A stretch of DNA of 64,000 nt from Begonia masoniana (lineage: Eukaryota > Streptophyta > Magnoliopsida > Cucurbitales > Begoniaceae): NCBI GenBank assembly GCA_022432975.1, contig CM039508.1, positions 50,557,646 through 50,621,645 of the forward strand, in the 5' to 3' direction. The notes beneath the pieces are model-generated. The model worked only from the letters and a program-made list of their open reading frames with translations, had not been told where the DNA came from and searched no databases. This document shows, one piece after another, positions 63,891 through 64,000 of the stretch (position 1 is the stretch's first letter; the number at the start of each line of letters is the position of its first letter). Position numbers and translations under genes: made by a program.

Positions 63891-64000
63891 GAGCTCCTAG
63901 TAAGTTATGCATCCTTTTGGCTGTATTTGTATTGAATTTTAGGGTAGATTAAGATGCATGAATCATAAAAGAAGACATAATTCTTGTAATTCTCAATCAA
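63891..64000 (+). other. 3' UTR of the PDI-like gene
   Basis: AT-rich sequence after the stop codon to the window edge. No other feature is visible. Confidence 0.5.

Overview
The window is plant nuclear DNA from a eudicot, probably a rosid. The genes are rich in GT-AG introns, the intergenic DNA is AT-rich with (CT/GA)n leaders, and both LTR retrotransposons and MITE-like elements are present. I cannot name the species from sequence alone. Exon structures were assembled by hand from reading frames, splice sites and family conservation; every one closes in frame except the last gene.

Layout: 1-5.1 kb holds the 5' end of an unrecognised minus-strand gene, an LTR fragment, an orphan ORF and a decayed inverted copy of the 5' end of a REVOLUTA-type HD-ZIP III gene. 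5.8-8.3 kb (+) is a UDP-xylose transporter. 10.2-13.5 kb (+) is tyrosylprotein sulfotransferase. 15.4-15.6 kb (-) is UBL5/Hub1. 16.5-24.4 kb (-) is a SAPS-domain PP6 regulatory subunit. 25.6-27.3 kb (+) is a CASP-like protein. 27.6-32.5 kb (-) is the full-length REVOLUTA-type gene, with its miR165/166 site split by an intron. 34.4-34.7 kb (+) is a candidate two-exon microprotein gene. 35.2-37.7 kb (-) is a DRB2-like dsRNA-binding protein. 40.4-46.0 kb (-) is MON1 (SAND family). 46.3-54.3 kb is a repeat island: a hAT-like element, a 370-bp direct repeat around about 500 bp of pure (CT)n, and a broken Ty3/gypsy element with another LTR-type element nested in it. 55.7-56.2 kb (-) is an S40/DUF584 senescence-regulator gene. 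57.2-57.7 kb is a 500-bp A-rich tract. 60.6-63.9 kb (+) is a PDI-like protein ending in KDEL, with an apparent one-base frameshift.

The genes are independent housekeeping and developmental loci, not an operon-like system. Several are secretory or endomembrane genes (UXT, TPST, CASP-like, MON1, PDI), two concern small-RNA biology (DRB2 and the miR166 target REV), and one is a phosphatase regulator. Gene order, judged from memory of Arabidopsis, combines a chromosome 2/1 block (UXT, TPST, SAPS, CASPL, DRB2, MON1) with a chromosome 5 block (REV, S40, PDIL1-4). I found no sign of an undescribed multi-gene system. The most notable items are the REV inverted partial copy, the small spliced ORF, the PDI frameshift, two simple-sequence tracts of about 500 bp flanked by direct repeats, and several tiny LTR-type footprints with intact target-site duplications.
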